DNA from: an uncultured Hymenobacter sp.
Lineage (GTDB): Bacteria > Bacteroidota > Bacteroidia > Cytophagales > Hymenobacteraceae
Direction of reading: 5' to 3'
NCBI GenBank assembly: GCA_913776615.1
Contig: CAJYPK010000034.1
Span: 1-64,000, forward strand
DNA length: 64,000 nt
The notes under the pieces are model-generated. The model was not told where the DNA came from. It searched no databases and was given only the letters and a program-made list of their open reading frames with translations. Made by a program: the position numbers and the translations under genes. Each line of letters begins with the position of its first letter. Position 1 is the first letter of the stretch. Below are positions 34,238 through 43,020 of the stretch, one piece after another.

Positions 34238-34277
34238 AAAAAGCAAAGGCCACCCGTACAGGTGGCCTTTGCTTTTT
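34238..34277. terminator. Bidirectional intrinsic terminator
   Basis: AAAAAGCAAAGGCCACC pairs with GGTGGCCTTTGCTTTTT. A/T runs on both sides make it functional on either strand, serving the M61 gene and the leftward gene at 34362. Apart from this hairpin, 34025-34292 shows no gene. Confidence 0.8.
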
Positions 34278-34292
34278 AGTAACGTCATTCGG

Positions 34293-34361
34293 CTAGTCAG
34301 CCCGCCGCCGCAGGCTGGCGGGCGTATCTGCGAAATCCGTTAAATCCGTTAAATCTGCGGT
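34293..34361 (-). repeat. Dispersed repeat, copy D
   Basis: On the minus strand it begins ACCGCAGATTTAACGG and ends at GGGCTGACTAG. It follows directly after the TAG stop of the small gene at 34362. Inverted relative to copy C. Confidence 0.9.
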
Positions 34362-34610
34362 CTAGTGCTTGGGGTCGCCGCCCTTGCCGATTTTACCGCC
34401 GGCTACCGACATGGGGTGGTTGCCCTGCGGGTTGTTGCGGATGTTATTTACGCCGTGGCCAGCGCTGTTGCCATCGGTGGTATTACCGTGGGCCGATACG
34501 TCCATCGTATTGGGGCTCTGCACCTGAGTGCTTTTGCGCTTGGTATTAGCAGCCGGATTTACGGACGTTTTATCGTTGGTGAGGTCGGTTTCTTTTTTGG
34601 CGAGTGACAT
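34362..34610 (-). CDS. Small hydrophilic protein of unknown function
   Basis: An 82-residue protein (MSLAKKETDLTNDKTS...) rich in Asn, Gly, His, Lys and Thr, with no hydrophobic core: NTTDGNSAGHGVNNIRNNP and a GGKIGKGGDPKH tail. It looks disordered. ATG at 34610 chosen; longer readings run into the next gene. I do not recognise the family. The stop is followed immediately by repeat copy D. Codon use is similar to the neighbours. Confidence 0.55.
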   Translation of the reverse strand: MSLAKKETDLTNDKTSVNPAANTKRKSTQVQSPNTMDVSAHGNTTDGNSAGHGVNNIRNNPQGNHPMSVAGGKIGKGGDPKH

Positions 34611-34695
34611 GGCGGGAAAGGAAAAGAGTGGAGCGTTATTGCTCTTCCTTTTACCTGCTTCCGCGCGCAGAGGTTGCGGCTGGCTTGGTAAGCTC

Positions 34696-35301
34696 TTAGC
34701 GGTCCGCCAGCTTTTCGAGCGCGGCCCTAAACTCCGGCGTATCGTAGTCGGCCATGCCATCGTGGCGGTCGGCCACCCGGCCGCTGGGCATGAGAATAAC
34801 GGTAGACGGAATCGACGGCGAATCGAACGGAGCAGGCAGCGACACCGCCGGAAAAAACACCGGCATCGTGTAGCCTTTGCGCTTGAGCAAGGCCCGCGCC
34901 TTGTTGGGGTTGACGTCGAGCGAGATGAGCACGAAAGCCACCCTGGCCGTATCCGTCTTTTGGTAAAGCGCTTGCAAGCCCGGCATTTCTGCCAGGCAAG
35001 GGGGGCACCAGCTAGCCCACAGGTTTACTAATACTACTTTCCCCTTAAACTGACGCAGGTTGGCCGGGCGGCCATCGAGCGTGAGCAGGGGCAACGGGTA
35101 CGGATAGTCGCTATGCAGGCTAGCCGGCTGCCCGGCCGGGCTGGCGGGCAGCACGGGGGGCGTGGCGTGCCATAGGCCGGTAGCCAACAGCCCGCGCTGC
35201 AAAGTGCTCGCTACTGGCAGGCGCAAATCGGTACCCATCACCAGCGCGAAGGCACTCAGGAACAAGATTTCACCACGGTTTTTGCGCAGCCAGCTCGGCA
35301 T
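34696..35301 (-). CDS. TlpA-like thiol-disulfide oxidoreductase
   Basis: A 201-residue membrane-anchored thioredoxin-like protein. A hydrophobic N-terminal segment (EILFLSAFALVMG) is followed by the thioredoxin domain with LVNLWASWCPPCLAEMP (Cys99, Cys102) and a cis-Pro in SPSIPSTVIL. Probably reduces or isomerises disulfides in the periplasm, for example in cytochrome maturation (family knowledge). Transcribed with the small gene at 34362 (85 bp apart) possibly. Confidence 0.88.
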   Translation of the reverse strand: MPSWLRKNRGEILFLSAFALVMGTDLRLPVASTLQRGLLATGLWHATPPVLPASPAGQPASLHSDYPYPLPLLTLDGRPANLRQFKGKVVLVNLWASWCPPCLAEMPGLQALYQKTDTARVAFVLISLDVNPNKARALLKRKGYTMPVFFPAVSLPAPFDSPSIPSTVILMPSGRVADRHDGMADYDTPEFRAALEKLADR

Positions 35302-35331
35302 AGGTCAGCAGATTATTTTACTTGCCAGAAT

Positions 35332-35365
35332 AAAAAAGACCGTCATGCTGCACATGACGGTCTTT
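35332..35365 (-). terminator. Terminator after the PfkB kinase gene
   Basis: AAAGACCGTCATG and CATGACGGTCTTT form the stem; TTTTTT follows on the minus strand. It also has a T-run on the plus strand and could act both ways. Confidence 0.85.
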
Positions 35366-35382
35366 GCTTTTTACTTCGATTA

Positions 35383-36312
35383 CTACGCCACTACGCCGGC
35401 GGGCTGCACGCGCACCAATTCTTCAAACTGGGCTTCGCGGGCTTCGATTTCCGCTTGGGTGAGGTTGAGCAGGCGCTCAGTACCGAATTTCTCCACGCAG
35501 AATGAGGCCATCGCCGAGCCGTGAATGACGGCCCGCTTCATGTTCTCAAATGAGCAGTCGTCGGTAGCCGCGATGTGGCCGATGAGGCCGCCCGCGAAGG
35601 TGTCGCCCGCGCCGGTGGGGTCAAATACCTCCTCCAGCGGCAGGGCCGGGGCGTAGAATACTTTATTTTTGTGGAAGAGCAACGCGCCGTGCTCGCCCTT
35701 CTTGATAATCAAGAACTTGGGGCCAAAAGCCAGAATTTTGCGGGCCGCCTTCACCAGCGAGTACTCGCCGGAGAGTTGCCGGGCTTCCTCGTCGTTGATG
35801 CTGAGCACGTCTACCATTTCGATGGTCGCCAGCAGCTCATCGGGGGCCGAGTCCATCCAGAAGTTCATGGTGTCGAGCACGATGAGCTTGGGGCGGTTGA
35901 TGAGGCGCTGAATAACGAGGCGCTGCACCTGCGGGGCCAGGTTGCCGAGCATCAGGTATTTGCAATCCTGGTAAGCGTCGGGAATGATGGGATCGAACGA
36001 GCCGAGCACGTTGAGCTCGGTGGTAATGGTTTCGCGCGAGTTGAGGTCCTTGTTATACTTGCCCGACCAGAAAAACGACTTCTCATCGGCCTTGATTTGC
36101 AGGCCTTTAGTATCAACGCCGTGCTCTTCCAAGGTCAGGATATCGGACTGCGGAAAGTCGCCGCCCACCACGGCCACCAGATTCACCGGCTTGGTCGAAT
36201 ACGAAGCCGAAAGGCTGATGTAGGTAGCCGCGCCACCGATAATCTTATCGGTTTTGCCGAAGGGAGTTTCCAGGGCGTCGAAGGCCACGGAGCCGATAAC
36301 GAGCAGACTCAT
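35383..36312 (-). CDS. PfkB-family carbohydrate or nucleoside kinase
   Basis: A 309-residue kinase. N-terminal GSVAFDALETPFGK then GGAATYISLSAS; the C-terminal catalytic signature is DPTGAGDTFAGGLIGHIA with the catalytic Asp in GAGD. Substrate not determined (ribokinase, adenosine kinase and sugar kinases share this). The ATG at 36312 (MSLLVIGSVAFD) was chosen over an upstream extension. Confidence 0.88.
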   Translation of the reverse strand: MSLLVIGSVAFDALETPFGKTDKIIGGAATYISLSASYSTKPVNLVAVVGGDFPQSDILTLEEHGVDTKGLQIKADEKSFFWSGKYNKDLNSRETITTELNVLGSFDPIIPDAYQDCKYLMLGNLAPQVQRLVIQRLINRPKLIVLDTMNFWMDSAPDELLATIEMVDVLSINDEEARQLSGEYSLVKAARKILAFGPKFLIIKKGEHGALLFHKNKVFYAPALPLEEVFDPTGAGDTFAGGLIGHIAATDDCSFENMKRAVIHGSAMASFCVEKFGTERLLNLTQAEIEAREAQFEELVRVQPAGVVA

Positions 36313-36372
36313 TGCGGGTAGTTTGGGTAAAAAGAAAAAAACGACTAGGCTGGGGATGCAACTATGCAAATA

Positions 36373-36408
36373 ACAAAAAAAGTCCCCGGATTTGCATCCG
36401 GGGACTTT
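36373..36408 (-). terminator. Terminator after tRNA-His
   Basis: On the minus strand AAAGTCCCCGGAT, a short loop and ATCCGGGGACTTTTTTT. Strong stem and U-tract, six bases downstream of the tRNA 3' end. Confidence 0.88.
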
Positions 36409-36414
36409 GCTGCG

Positions 36415-36489
<75 letters not shown>

Positions 36490-36508
36490 GTGTGGTGATT
36501 TGTGGGTG

Positions 36509-36539
36509 CAAAGATACGAGCCGGATGATTCCGCGCAAG
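36509..36539 (-). promoter_or_regulatory. Promoter of tRNA-His
   Basis: The minus strand has CTTG (36536-36539), a 19-nt spacer and TATCTTTG (36509-36516). About 20 nt from the tRNA start. Confidence 0.8.
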
Positions 36540-36648
36540 GCTTTACGGTAAAATTTCCGGCAAAAATTTACGCCTCCCGGCCCACCAGGCGCCAACTATT
36601 AACGAACGGCGTGCGCCCCACGCAGCAAAATTGCCCGACCTTTGCGGG

Positions 36649-38064
36649 ATGGATACCCCCGCCACGTTCGCCGACTTTAAGCTTAACAAGCAATTACTCA
36701 CCGCCGTAGCCGAGGCCGGCTTCACCGAGCCCACGCCGGTGCAGAGCCAGACCATTCCGCTGCTGCTGGCCGGGCACGACGTGCTGGGCATTGCCCAAAC
36801 CGGCACCGGCAAAACCGCCGCCTTCGGCCTGCCGCTGCTCATGAAAGTGAAATACGCGCAGGGCGAGCACCCGCGCGCACTCATCCTGGCCCCGACCCGC
36901 GAGCTGGCCATTCAGCTCGAAAAGCACCTCAAGGCGCTGGCTACCTACACCGACTTGCGCATTTTCGCCATCTACGGCGGGCTGGGGCCGAAAACGCAGA
37001 TTGAGACCATCAAGAAGGGGCTGGACATTCTGATTGCCACGCCGGGCCGCCTCATGGAGATTTACCTCAAGGGCGACCTAGTGCTGAAAAACCTGACCAC
37101 GCTGGTGCTTGACGAGGCCGATAAGATGATGGACATGGGCTTCATGCCCCAGATTCGGCGCATTCTGGAAATCATCCCGCGAAAGCGCCAGAATGTGCTG
37201 TTCTCGGCCACCATGCCCGAGCGGGTAACGGCGCTGAGCGAGGAATTTCTGGAATTCCCGATGCGGGTGGAGGTGACGCCGCCCGCCCAGCCGGCCCAGA
37301 CCGTGACCCAGAGCCTGTACGAAGTGCCCAACCTGGCCACCAAAATCAACCTGCTCGAATACCTGCTGCACCGCGACGCCCAGGAAATGACCCGGGTGAT
37401 GCTGTTTGCCCGCACCAAGGAGAATGCCGACGAAGTGGCCCGCTTCCTCCAGCGCAAGGCTCCCGTGGGTGAGGTGCGCGTCATCCACGGTAACAAAGGC
37501 CAGAACGCCCGCCTCAACAGCATGGATGCCTTTAAGGCTGGCGAGGTGCGCTACCTAGTGGCCACCGACGTGGCCGCCCGAGGCATCGACGTGCCCCAGG
37601 TGAGCCACGTCATCAACTTCGACGTGCCGCTGATTTACGACGACTACGTGCACCGCATCGGCCGCACAGGCCGGGCGCGGCACACGGGCGCGGCCATCAC
37701 GTTTGCCAACCCCGCCGAGCGCCAGCACATCGAGCGCATCCAGGCGCTGACCAAGCAGGAAATTCCGCTGCTGCCCATTCCCGAGGAAGTGCAGATCACC
37801 AACACCCCTTTTCTGGAAAGCCAGCAGCACGCCCGCGTGCTCGACGAGCAGCGCCGCCGCGAAGACCCCACTTTCGCCGGGGCCTTCCACGAGAAAAAGG
37901 AGTGGATCAAGCCGGGCGTAACCATCGACAAGCGCACCGGCAAGCCCTTCGAGGAAGGCCGTAAGAAGAGCCAGAAGGGAGCCAAGAAAAACCCCGGCAA
38001 GAAAGGTGCTTCCGCCCCCGGCATGAAAGCTATTAAGTCCCGGCCGAGAAGGAAGTCGAACTAA
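36649..38064 (+). CDS. DEAD-box RNA helicase
   Basis: A 471-residue ATP-dependent RNA helicase. Motifs in order: Q motif (PTPVQSQTIPLLLAGHDVLG), I (AQTGTGKTAAF), Ia (PTRELAIQLE), Ib (TPGRL), II DEAD (LVLDEADKMMDMGF), III SAT (FSATMPE), then VATDVAARGIDVPQVSHVINFD and HRIGRTGRA. A basic C-terminal tail with KSQKGAKKNPGKKG-type repeats follows, typical of RhlE/CshA-like helicases. The ATG at 36649 (MDTPATFADF) was chosen; GACCTTTG at 36637-36644 may be a -7 element, which would give an almost leaderless mRNA. Confidence 0.93.
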   Translation: MDTPATFADFKLNKQLLTAVAEAGFTEPTPVQSQTIPLLLAGHDVLGIAQTGTGKTAAFGLPLLMKVKYAQGEHPRALILAPTRELAIQLEKHLKALATYTDLRIFAIYGGLGPKTQIETIKKGLDILIATPGRLMEIYLKGDLVLKNLTTLVLDEADKMMDMGFMPQIRRILEIIPRKRQNVLFSATMPERVTALSEEFLEFPMRVEVTPPAQPAQTVTQSLYEVPNLATKINLLEYLLHRDAQEMTRVMLFARTKENADEVARFLQRKAPVGEVRVIHGNKGQNARLNSMDAFKAGEVRYLVATDVAARGIDVPQVSHVINFDVPLIYDDYVHRIGRTGRARHTGAAITFANPAERQHIERIQALTKQEIPLLPIPEEVQITNTPFLESQQHARVLDEQRRREDPTFAGAFHEKKEWIKPGVTIDKRTGKPFEEGRKKSQKGAKKNPGKKGASAPGMKAIKSRPRRKSN

Positions 38065-38260
38065 ATGTAGAGAATGTGGGGAATGGGAAAATGTAGAGAA
38101 TGTGGGGGAATGGGAAGATGTAGAGAATGGGGGGAATGAAAAGATGTGGAGAATGTGAGAGTAAACCCTCATTCTCACATTCTTCACATCTTTTCATTCC
38201 CCCCATTCTCTACATTTTCCCATTCCCCCCATTTTCTACATCTTCCCATTCCCCTACATT
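38065..38260. repeat. Long self-complementary array of AATG/GGGAATG-type repeats
   Basis: The left part (38065-38160) is a tandem array of ATGTAGAGAATGTGGGGAA-like units; the right part (38166-38260) is the reverse complement array (TTCCCCCCATTCTCTACAT-like). Four or five imperfect units per arm. The RNA could form a very long hairpin between the convergent helicase and membrane-protein genes. Not coding. Confidence 0.85.
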
Positions 38261-38264
38261 TAAT

Positions 38265-38696
38265 CTAGTGATGCAGCAGGTGCCCGATGCGGGCGCTGGC
38301 CAGCGTGAGCACGCCACCCCAGAGCACGGCACTCCAGAGCATGTGCAGCATGATGCGCTGGCGCGGCACCCCCAGCAGCGTGGCAATGACAGTGCCGCCG
38401 ATGGGCGACAGCAGCACGGGCGTCAGAAACGCGATGCCGCCCATGCCGAAACGCTTGAACACTTTAATGATGTTGCGCGAGCGCTTGGAGAAGACGGGCG
38501 CCCGGCGCAGCCGCCGCTGCATTTGCCGGTGGCGCACCCACACCCGGCCCACGCCGGAAATGATGAACACGCTCGTCATCATGCCCGCCACGGTGAGGCC
38601 CAGCGTGGGCCAAAAACCCAGCCCCATCGCGTTGCCAGCCAGCGGACCGGCCAAGAACTTGACGGTACTAAACAGGAAGACTGAAGCAAGCTTCAT
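38265..38696 (-). CDS. Small multi-pass membrane protein of unknown function
   Basis: A 143-residue hydrophobic protein. Segments around 5-25, 30-50, 90-110 and 120-140 look membrane-spanning; between them is a basic stretch (VRHRQMQRRLRRAPVF and SKRSRNIIKVFKRFG). FLTPVLLSPIGGTVIATLLG is a small loop-helix pattern seen in several small export-like families, but I cannot place it. The ATG at 38696 was preferred because a TATGTTTG promoter element (38771-38778) overlaps the further ATG at 38777. Confidence 0.65.
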   Translation of the reverse strand: MKLASVFLFSTVKFLAGPLAGNAMGLGFWPTLGLTVAGMMTSVFIISGVGRVWVRHRQMQRRLRRAPVFSKRSRNIIKVFKRFGMGGIAFLTPVLLSPIGGTVIATLLGVPRQRIMLHMLWSAVLWGGVLTLASARIGHLLHH

Positions 38697-38770
38697 GGCA
38701 AAGTGTAACACCAGCGCGGGAAAAGTGAAATTAAGCCGCAAAAGCGCTACGATTGCGGCGAATGACCTAG

Positions 38771-38778
38771 CAAACATA
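38771..38778 (-). promoter_or_regulatory. Possible -7 element for the small membrane protein
   Basis: The minus strand reads TATGTTTGC, fitting TAnnTTTG. It overlaps the alternative ATG at 38777, which supports the downstream start. Confidence 0.35.
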
Positions 38779-38865
38779 CCCCGTTTGGGCCAAGGAGGTT
38801 CAGCCGACTAGCTGCATCGGGCGGGGGGCGACTTGGCTGTGGGTGCTTAAACGGCGGGCCAGCGG

Positions 38866-39567
38866 CTATATTTTACTGCCGAAAGCCAGGTCGCCGGCGT
38901 CGCCGAGGCCGGGCACGATGTAGGCCTGGTCATTGAGCTTTTCATCGACGGCGGCCACCCACAGCGAGGCTTCCGGAATTTCGCGCATCACGTAATCGAC
39001 CCCTTCGGGCGAGGCGATGACGGCCGCGATGTGCACCTGGCGCGGGGTACCGAAGCGCAGCATGGCGCGGTAGGTTTGTACGAGGCTCTTGCCGGTGGCC
39101 AGCATGGGGTCGGCGAGAATGAGCACGCGCTCGTCGAGGCGCGGGGCGGTCAGGTAGTCGAGCTGCACCTGCACCTTGGCCGTACCCTCGATGCGGTAGG
39201 CCGCGGCGAAGGCACTGGGGCTTTGATCAAAATAATTAAGAAAGCCCTGGTGAAATGGCAGGCCGGCCCGCAGCACGGTAGCCAGCACCGGGAAGTCGCG
39301 CAGCAGCTGGCTAGGGGCCTCCCCCAGCGGCGTGCGCACGGCCTGCGTCGTGTAGCTAAGCTGGGCGCTGATGCGGACGGCGATAATCTCGCCCAGGCGC
39401 TGCAAGTTGCGCCGAAACCGCAGGCTGTCCTTCTGAATATCGACGTCGCGCAGCTCGGCCAAAAAATGATTGGCGATGCTGGGCACGGCGCAAACCACGT
39501 GCAGGCGCTCGAGCGGCGCGGCGGCGGTTGCGACCGTTGGGTTAGGGGTATTCAGAAGCGCATCCAT
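38866..39567 (-). CDS. upp: Uracil phosphoribosyltransferase
   Basis: A 233-residue type I PRTase for pyrimidine salvage (uracil + PRPP to UMP). The PRPP motif ILADPMLATGKSL, the early RRNLQRLGEIIA segment, VLRAGLPFHQGFL and the uracil-contact region near YIVPGLGDAGDLAFG are typical. The ATG at 39567 (MDALLN) is used; the start overlaps the 3' end of the acetyltransferase-like gene by 16 bp, so the two are co-transcribed. Confidence 0.93.
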   Translation of the reverse strand: MDALLNTPNPTVATAAAPLERLHVVCAVPSIANHFLAELRDVDIQKDSLRFRRNLQRLGEIIAVRISAQLSYTTQAVRTPLGEAPSQLLRDFPVLATVLRAGLPFHQGFLNYFDQSPSAFAAAYRIEGTAKVQVQLDYLTAPRLDERVLILADPMLATGKSLVQTYRAMLRFGTPRQVHIAAVIASPEGVDYVMREIPEASLWVAAVDEKLNDQAYIVPGLGDAGDLAFGSKI

Positions 39568-40493
39568 AGTGGAAACCAAATTTTTCGGGTGAAAGTCAGC
39601 GTTGGGTAAGTAACGGGCTGCGCCCCGAAGTTCGCGAAGAAACGCCCAATGCTGGGTAGGCTGCCACCTTCAAAATCGAGCAGTTGGCCCGGCTGCCCGG
39701 CGTGGCGACGCACGGCATCATCGAGCAGCAGCAGGGGCGCGCCGCTGGCCCGCCCCGTCGCCGAGGCTGCCGCAAACAAGTAAATCAGCCCGCCCGCGTG
39801 CCGGACGAACAACGCCCCCGCCAGCAGCTCGCCGGTATCGGGCTGGCGCACTTGCCGCAGCTCGGCCACGCCCTGCGCCTGGGCGGCGGCGTACAGGCGA
39901 CGCAACAAATTGTACTGGTCGGGGCGCAGGCCAGTGTGGGCGGCGCCTTTGTAAGTCAGAAAAAGCTGAATTAGCTCATCCAGATCCGCTCCCTCGCGCA
40001 CGTGCAACGGCTGGGGCAAGGCGTCGTTTTTGCGCAGGCGGCGGCGATGGTCGGGGGCGTAGGCCCGGCGCAGCGCGGCAAGGGGCAACGAGAGATCGAG
40101 GTGATAAGTCCGGCGCTCGCCCAGCGTAAAACCGGGCGGCAGAGCAGGCGACGTCCCGACGGGCAGCTGTTGGTACAGGCGGCCCACGTGGCGTTGGGCC
40201 ACGGCTAGGTAATCGGCCAGTTGCCGCTGCTGGCTGGCCGGCGTGAGCACCAGGCCGAGCTGCTGGGTGAAGAGTGGCTGGTAGGCTTCCCGTCCCCAAG
40301 GCCGCCCCTTAGTGGGCAGTGGCAGCAGTGAGCGGTATTCGCCGCCCGGCCCCAGCTCCACTACGGCATCCCAACGGCGAGCGGTAGCGGCCAGCCACCA
40401 CGCCGCCACGTAGGGCAGCGCGCCGGGGCTGGCCGCCACGCAGGCCGCCCAGCGGGCAAGGTCGAGGTCGGCAAAGCGGAGCAGGCGAAGCAC
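39552..40493 (-). CDS. FemAB/GNAT-like acyltransferase
   Basis: About 313 residues. The layout (RRLRKNDALPQPLHVREG, then TYKGAAHTGLRPDQYNLLRRLY and a GELLAGALFVRHAGGLIYLFAA stretch) resembles FemAB/Acetyltransf_6-type aminoacyl or acyl transferases, but no catalytic residue is certain. The GTG start at 40493 (VLRLLRFADLDL) was chosen as the first start that keeps the domain and avoids overlap with the divergent gene at 40611. Function unknown. Confidence 0.6.
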   Translation of the reverse strand: MLRLLRFADLDLARWAACVAASPGALPYVAAWWLAATARRWDAVVELGPGGEYRSLLPLPTKGRPWGREAYQPLFTQQLGLVLTPASQQRQLADYLAVAQRHVGRLYQQLPVGTSPALPPGFTLGERRTYHLDLSLPLAALRRAYAPDHRRRLRKNDALPQPLHVREGADLDELIQLFLTYKGAAHTGLRPDQYNLLRRLYAAAQAQGVAELRQVRQPDTGELLAGALFVRHAGGLIYLFAAASATGRASGAPLLLLDDAVRRHAGQPGQLLDFEGGSLPSIGRFFANFGAQPVTYPTLTFTRKIWFPLWMRF

Positions 40494-40567
40494 GGCGGGC
40501 GGGGCGACCCGGTGGGCGGGCCGGGGCCAAAGGTCGGGGTGAAAAGGCGGGGCCGCAGCGGCCGACG

Positions 40568-40575
40568 TAAATTTG
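40568..40575 (+). promoter_or_regulatory. Possible -7 element for the Wzi-like gene
   Basis: TAAATTTG fits TAnnTTTG, 36 nt before the ATG at 40611. No -33 match at 19 nt. Confidence 0.4.
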
Positions 40576-40610
40576 CCCGGCCTGCCCCCTATCGGGTAGT
40601 TTTTTGATTG

Positions 40611-42560
40611 ATGAAATACTACCTGTCTTCGCTGTTTCTCGTGCTGGCTGGCCCGCTTGCGGCCCAAACTACGCCGCCCGCCTCGCCCCCGCAGTCGGGC
40701 GCGGCCAACTGGTACATGTTCAATCAGCCCCTGCCCGAAGACCCGCAGGCCGACCAGCCCGAAGACAAGGGGGCTCGGCCACTCAGACAGGGGCAACCCT
40801 TTTCGGCGGGCGCGTCCCGGTCAGCGACCCGGCACCCTGGCCAGCGGGCCACTGCGCCCTACCAAGGCCCGCTTTACGTACCGCTCGACCCCAATACCTA
40901 CCGGCTACTCGACCGTTACGCCATCATATATGGTCCCGATTCGCTGCAAGATCCGCACACCAGCACACGCCCTTACACCCGCTCGGCAGCGGCGCACTTA
41001 GGTGAGTGGATGCTCGACAACCGGGCCGGCTCCTCAGCGGCCGACCGGTTTAATGCGCAGTACCTGGCCAAGGACAACTGGATGTTCTCGACTTTCGGCG
41101 ACAGCATCAACCAGAGCCAGCAGCCGTTTCTCACGTATTTCTACCGCGACCAGACCGACTTCTACCATATTCAGACCAAGGACTTTGCGCTTCGCGTCAA
41201 TCCGGTCCTGCTGCTGCAAGCGGGCAAGGATGGCGGCGATAATAGCCTGGGTGGCCTGCGTTACGTGAACACGCGCGGCGCAACGTTCGAGGGCCTTATC
41301 GACCAGCGGCTGGGCTTCTACGGCTTTTTTACGGACAACCAGGAAGCCGTGCCGGGCTGGGTGCAGCAACGTATCGTGCGCGACAGTGAGTCCGGCGCGC
41401 CGGTGGCTCCGCACGAGGGCTATACTAAGTTTTTCAAAACGCAGGGCGGCAGCGCCTACGACTTTTTCACGGCGCGGGGCGGCATCACTTACGCGGCTAC
41501 CAAACACATCAATGTGCAGCTGGCCCACGACCGGAATTTTATCGGTAACGGCTACCGCTCGCTCATTCTCAGCGACTATAGCACGCCATACTTCTTCTTG
41601 AAGCTCAATACCCGCGTCTGGAAGTTTAATTACCAGAATCTCTTCGCCGAGCTCACTGCCAATCGCACCAATCGCGACACGCTGTACAGCAAGAAGTACC
41701 TGGCGCTGCACCACCTGAGCTTCGACGTGACGAATAACTTCAACATCGGCGTGTTCGAGTCGGAAGTGGCCGGGCGTAAGGGCACGGGCCTGGAGCTACA
41801 ATACCTGAACCCGGTTATTTTCTACCGCGCCATCGAGCAGCAGCTTGGCTCGGAAGACAACGCCTTGCTGGGCCTCGATTTTAAGTGGAATATCAAGCAC
41901 CGCGCCCAGCTCTACGGCCAGCTGGTGCTCGACGAGTTTAAGTTGAGCGAGATCCGCTCGGGCAACGGCTGGTGGGCCAATAAGCAGGCTATTCAACTAG
42001 GTGGTAAGTACCTGGACGTGGCTGGCGTACGCAACCTCGACTTGCAGGTGGAATACAACTACATCCGGCCCTTCACCTACCAGCACGAAAGCTCTTTCAC
42101 TGATTATCAGCACTACCAACAGCCCCTCGCCCATCCTATGGGGGCCAACGTGTCGGAAATTATCGGCATCCTGAGCTACCAGCCGCTGCCTCGCCTGAGC
42201 GTGGTGGGCAAGGCGTTTTATTCGGTGCAGGGCCTCGACGAATTTGTTACCACGGCCACGGCCTTCAACAACAATGGCGGCAACGTGCTGCTTTCCTACA
42301 ACCGCCGCGCACCCTCGACCTCGGGCGGCATCGACGCCGACCACGGCTACCGCGTGGGCAACGGCGATACGAACCGCTTGTTTCACCTCGACCTCACGGG
42401 CACTTACCAGCCGCGCCTCAATTTCTTTATTGATGCCTCGCTCATCGCCCGCCACCAGGATCTGGACCAGCCTACTTATTACGGCACCGTGTCGGGTACC
42501 GAGGTTTATGGCTCGCTGGCTTTGCGCTGGAATATCGCTCAGCGCCTCCACGAATTCTAG
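40611..42560 (+). CDS. Capsule-assembly Wzi-like outer-membrane beta-barrel
   Basis: A 649-residue protein with a signal peptide (MKYYLSSLFLVLAGPLAAQ), an N-terminal Pro/Asp-rich part of about 120 residues, and a long run of amphipathic beta strands (FYGFFTDNQEAVPGW, VQLAHDRNFIGNGYRSL, FNIGVFESEVAG, AQLYGQLVLDEFKL, LDLQVEYNYIRPF). GNGYRSL and the strand pattern recall the Wzi capsule-assembly family of the outer membrane. Its role here is inferred from these resemblances. The TAG stop is followed at once by repeat copy E. Confidence 0.75.
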   Translation: MKYYLSSLFLVLAGPLAAQTTPPASPPQSGAANWYMFNQPLPEDPQADQPEDKGARPLRQGQPFSAGASRSATRHPGQRATAPYQGPLYVPLDPNTYRLLDRYAIIYGPDSLQDPHTSTRPYTRSAAAHLGEWMLDNRAGSSAADRFNAQYLAKDNWMFSTFGDSINQSQQPFLTYFYRDQTDFYHIQTKDFALRVNPVLLLQAGKDGGDNSLGGLRYVNTRGATFEGLIDQRLGFYGFFTDNQEAVPGWVQQRIVRDSESGAPVAPHEGYTKFFKTQGGSAYDFFTARGGITYAATKHINVQLAHDRNFIGNGYRSLILSDYSTPYFFLKLNTRVWKFNYQNLFAELTANRTNRDTLYSKKYLALHHLSFDVTNNFNIGVFESEVAGRKGTGLELQYLNPVIFYRAIEQQLGSEDNALLGLDFKWNIKHRAQLYGQLVLDEFKLSEIRSGNGWWANKQAIQLGGKYLDVAGVRNLDLQVEYNYIRPFTYQHESSFTDYQHYQQPLAHPMGANVSEIIGILSYQPLPRLSVVGKAFYSVQGLDEFVTTATAFNNNGGNVLLSYNRRAPSTSGGIDADHGYRVGNGDTNRLFHLDLTGTYQPRLNFFIDASLIARHQDLDQPTYYGTVSGTEVYGSLALRWNIAQRLHEF

Positions 42561-42629
42561 ACCGCAGATTTAACGGATTTAACGGATTTCGGGGATGCGC
42601 CCGCTGGCCTGCGGCGGCGGGCTGGCTAG
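42561..42629 (+). repeat. Dispersed repeat, copy E
   Basis: ACCGCAGATTTAACGG through GGGCTGGCTAG. Directly after the TAG stop of the Wzi-like gene. Inverted pair with copy F, together bracketing one gene (42667-43020). Confidence 0.9.
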
Positions 42630-42666
42630 TCGGACGATGGGATTTTCTTTTGTTTGAACTTTGCTT

Positions 42667-43020
42667 ATGGTGGGGAGTACTTTTTTGTATCGGCCGGTGA
42701 ATCAGGCTGAGTTGGATTTGATTGCGGCCAGTGGGTGGCGGGCCTTTCCGCCGCGCTTACCCGAGCAGCCGATTTTTTATCCGGTGTTGAATGAAGCATA
42801 CGCGGTCCAGATAAGCCGCGACTGGAACGTGCCCTACTACGGCGTGGGCTACGTGGTACGATTTCCGGTCGATAATACCTACCTGGCCCAGTTCGCCATC
42901 CAAAACGTGGGCGAAGCCCACCACAACGAGCTCTGGGTGCCCGCCGAGCAGCTAGCCGAGTTCAACGCCCACATAACCAGCCTAATCGAAGTAATCCATA
43001 CCTTCAAACGCCCCACCTAG
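42667..43020 (+). CDS. ADP-ribosylation/crystallin J1-like small protein
   Basis: A 117-residue protein. FLYRPVNQAELDLIAASGWR, FPPRLPEQPIFYPVLNEAYA and LWVPAEQLAEFNAHI match a family usually labelled ADP-ribosylation/crystallin J1, whose actual function is unclear. The ATG at 42667 is used rather than a TTG 6 bp upstream; GAACTTTG at 42656-42663 may be a -7 element. The gene is bracketed by inverted copies E and F of the dispersed repeat, and its TAG stop is the end of copy F. Confidence 0.65.
   Translation: MVGSTFLYRPVNQAELDLIAASGWRAFPPRLPEQPIFYPVLNEAYAVQISRDWNVPYYGVGYVVRFPVDNTYLAQFAIQNVGEAHHNELWVPAEQLAEFNAHITSLIEVIHTFKRPT

Noticed and set aside
37555..38187. 210-codon minus-strand frame running through the 38065 repeat array
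   Set aside because: Its N-terminal FSTSSHSPTFS-type repeats are just the translated low-complexity array, and the rest is antisense to the helicase.
38065..38260. CRISPR array
   Set aside because: The units are imperfect, lack unique spacers, are followed by their own reverse complement and have no cas genes nearby.
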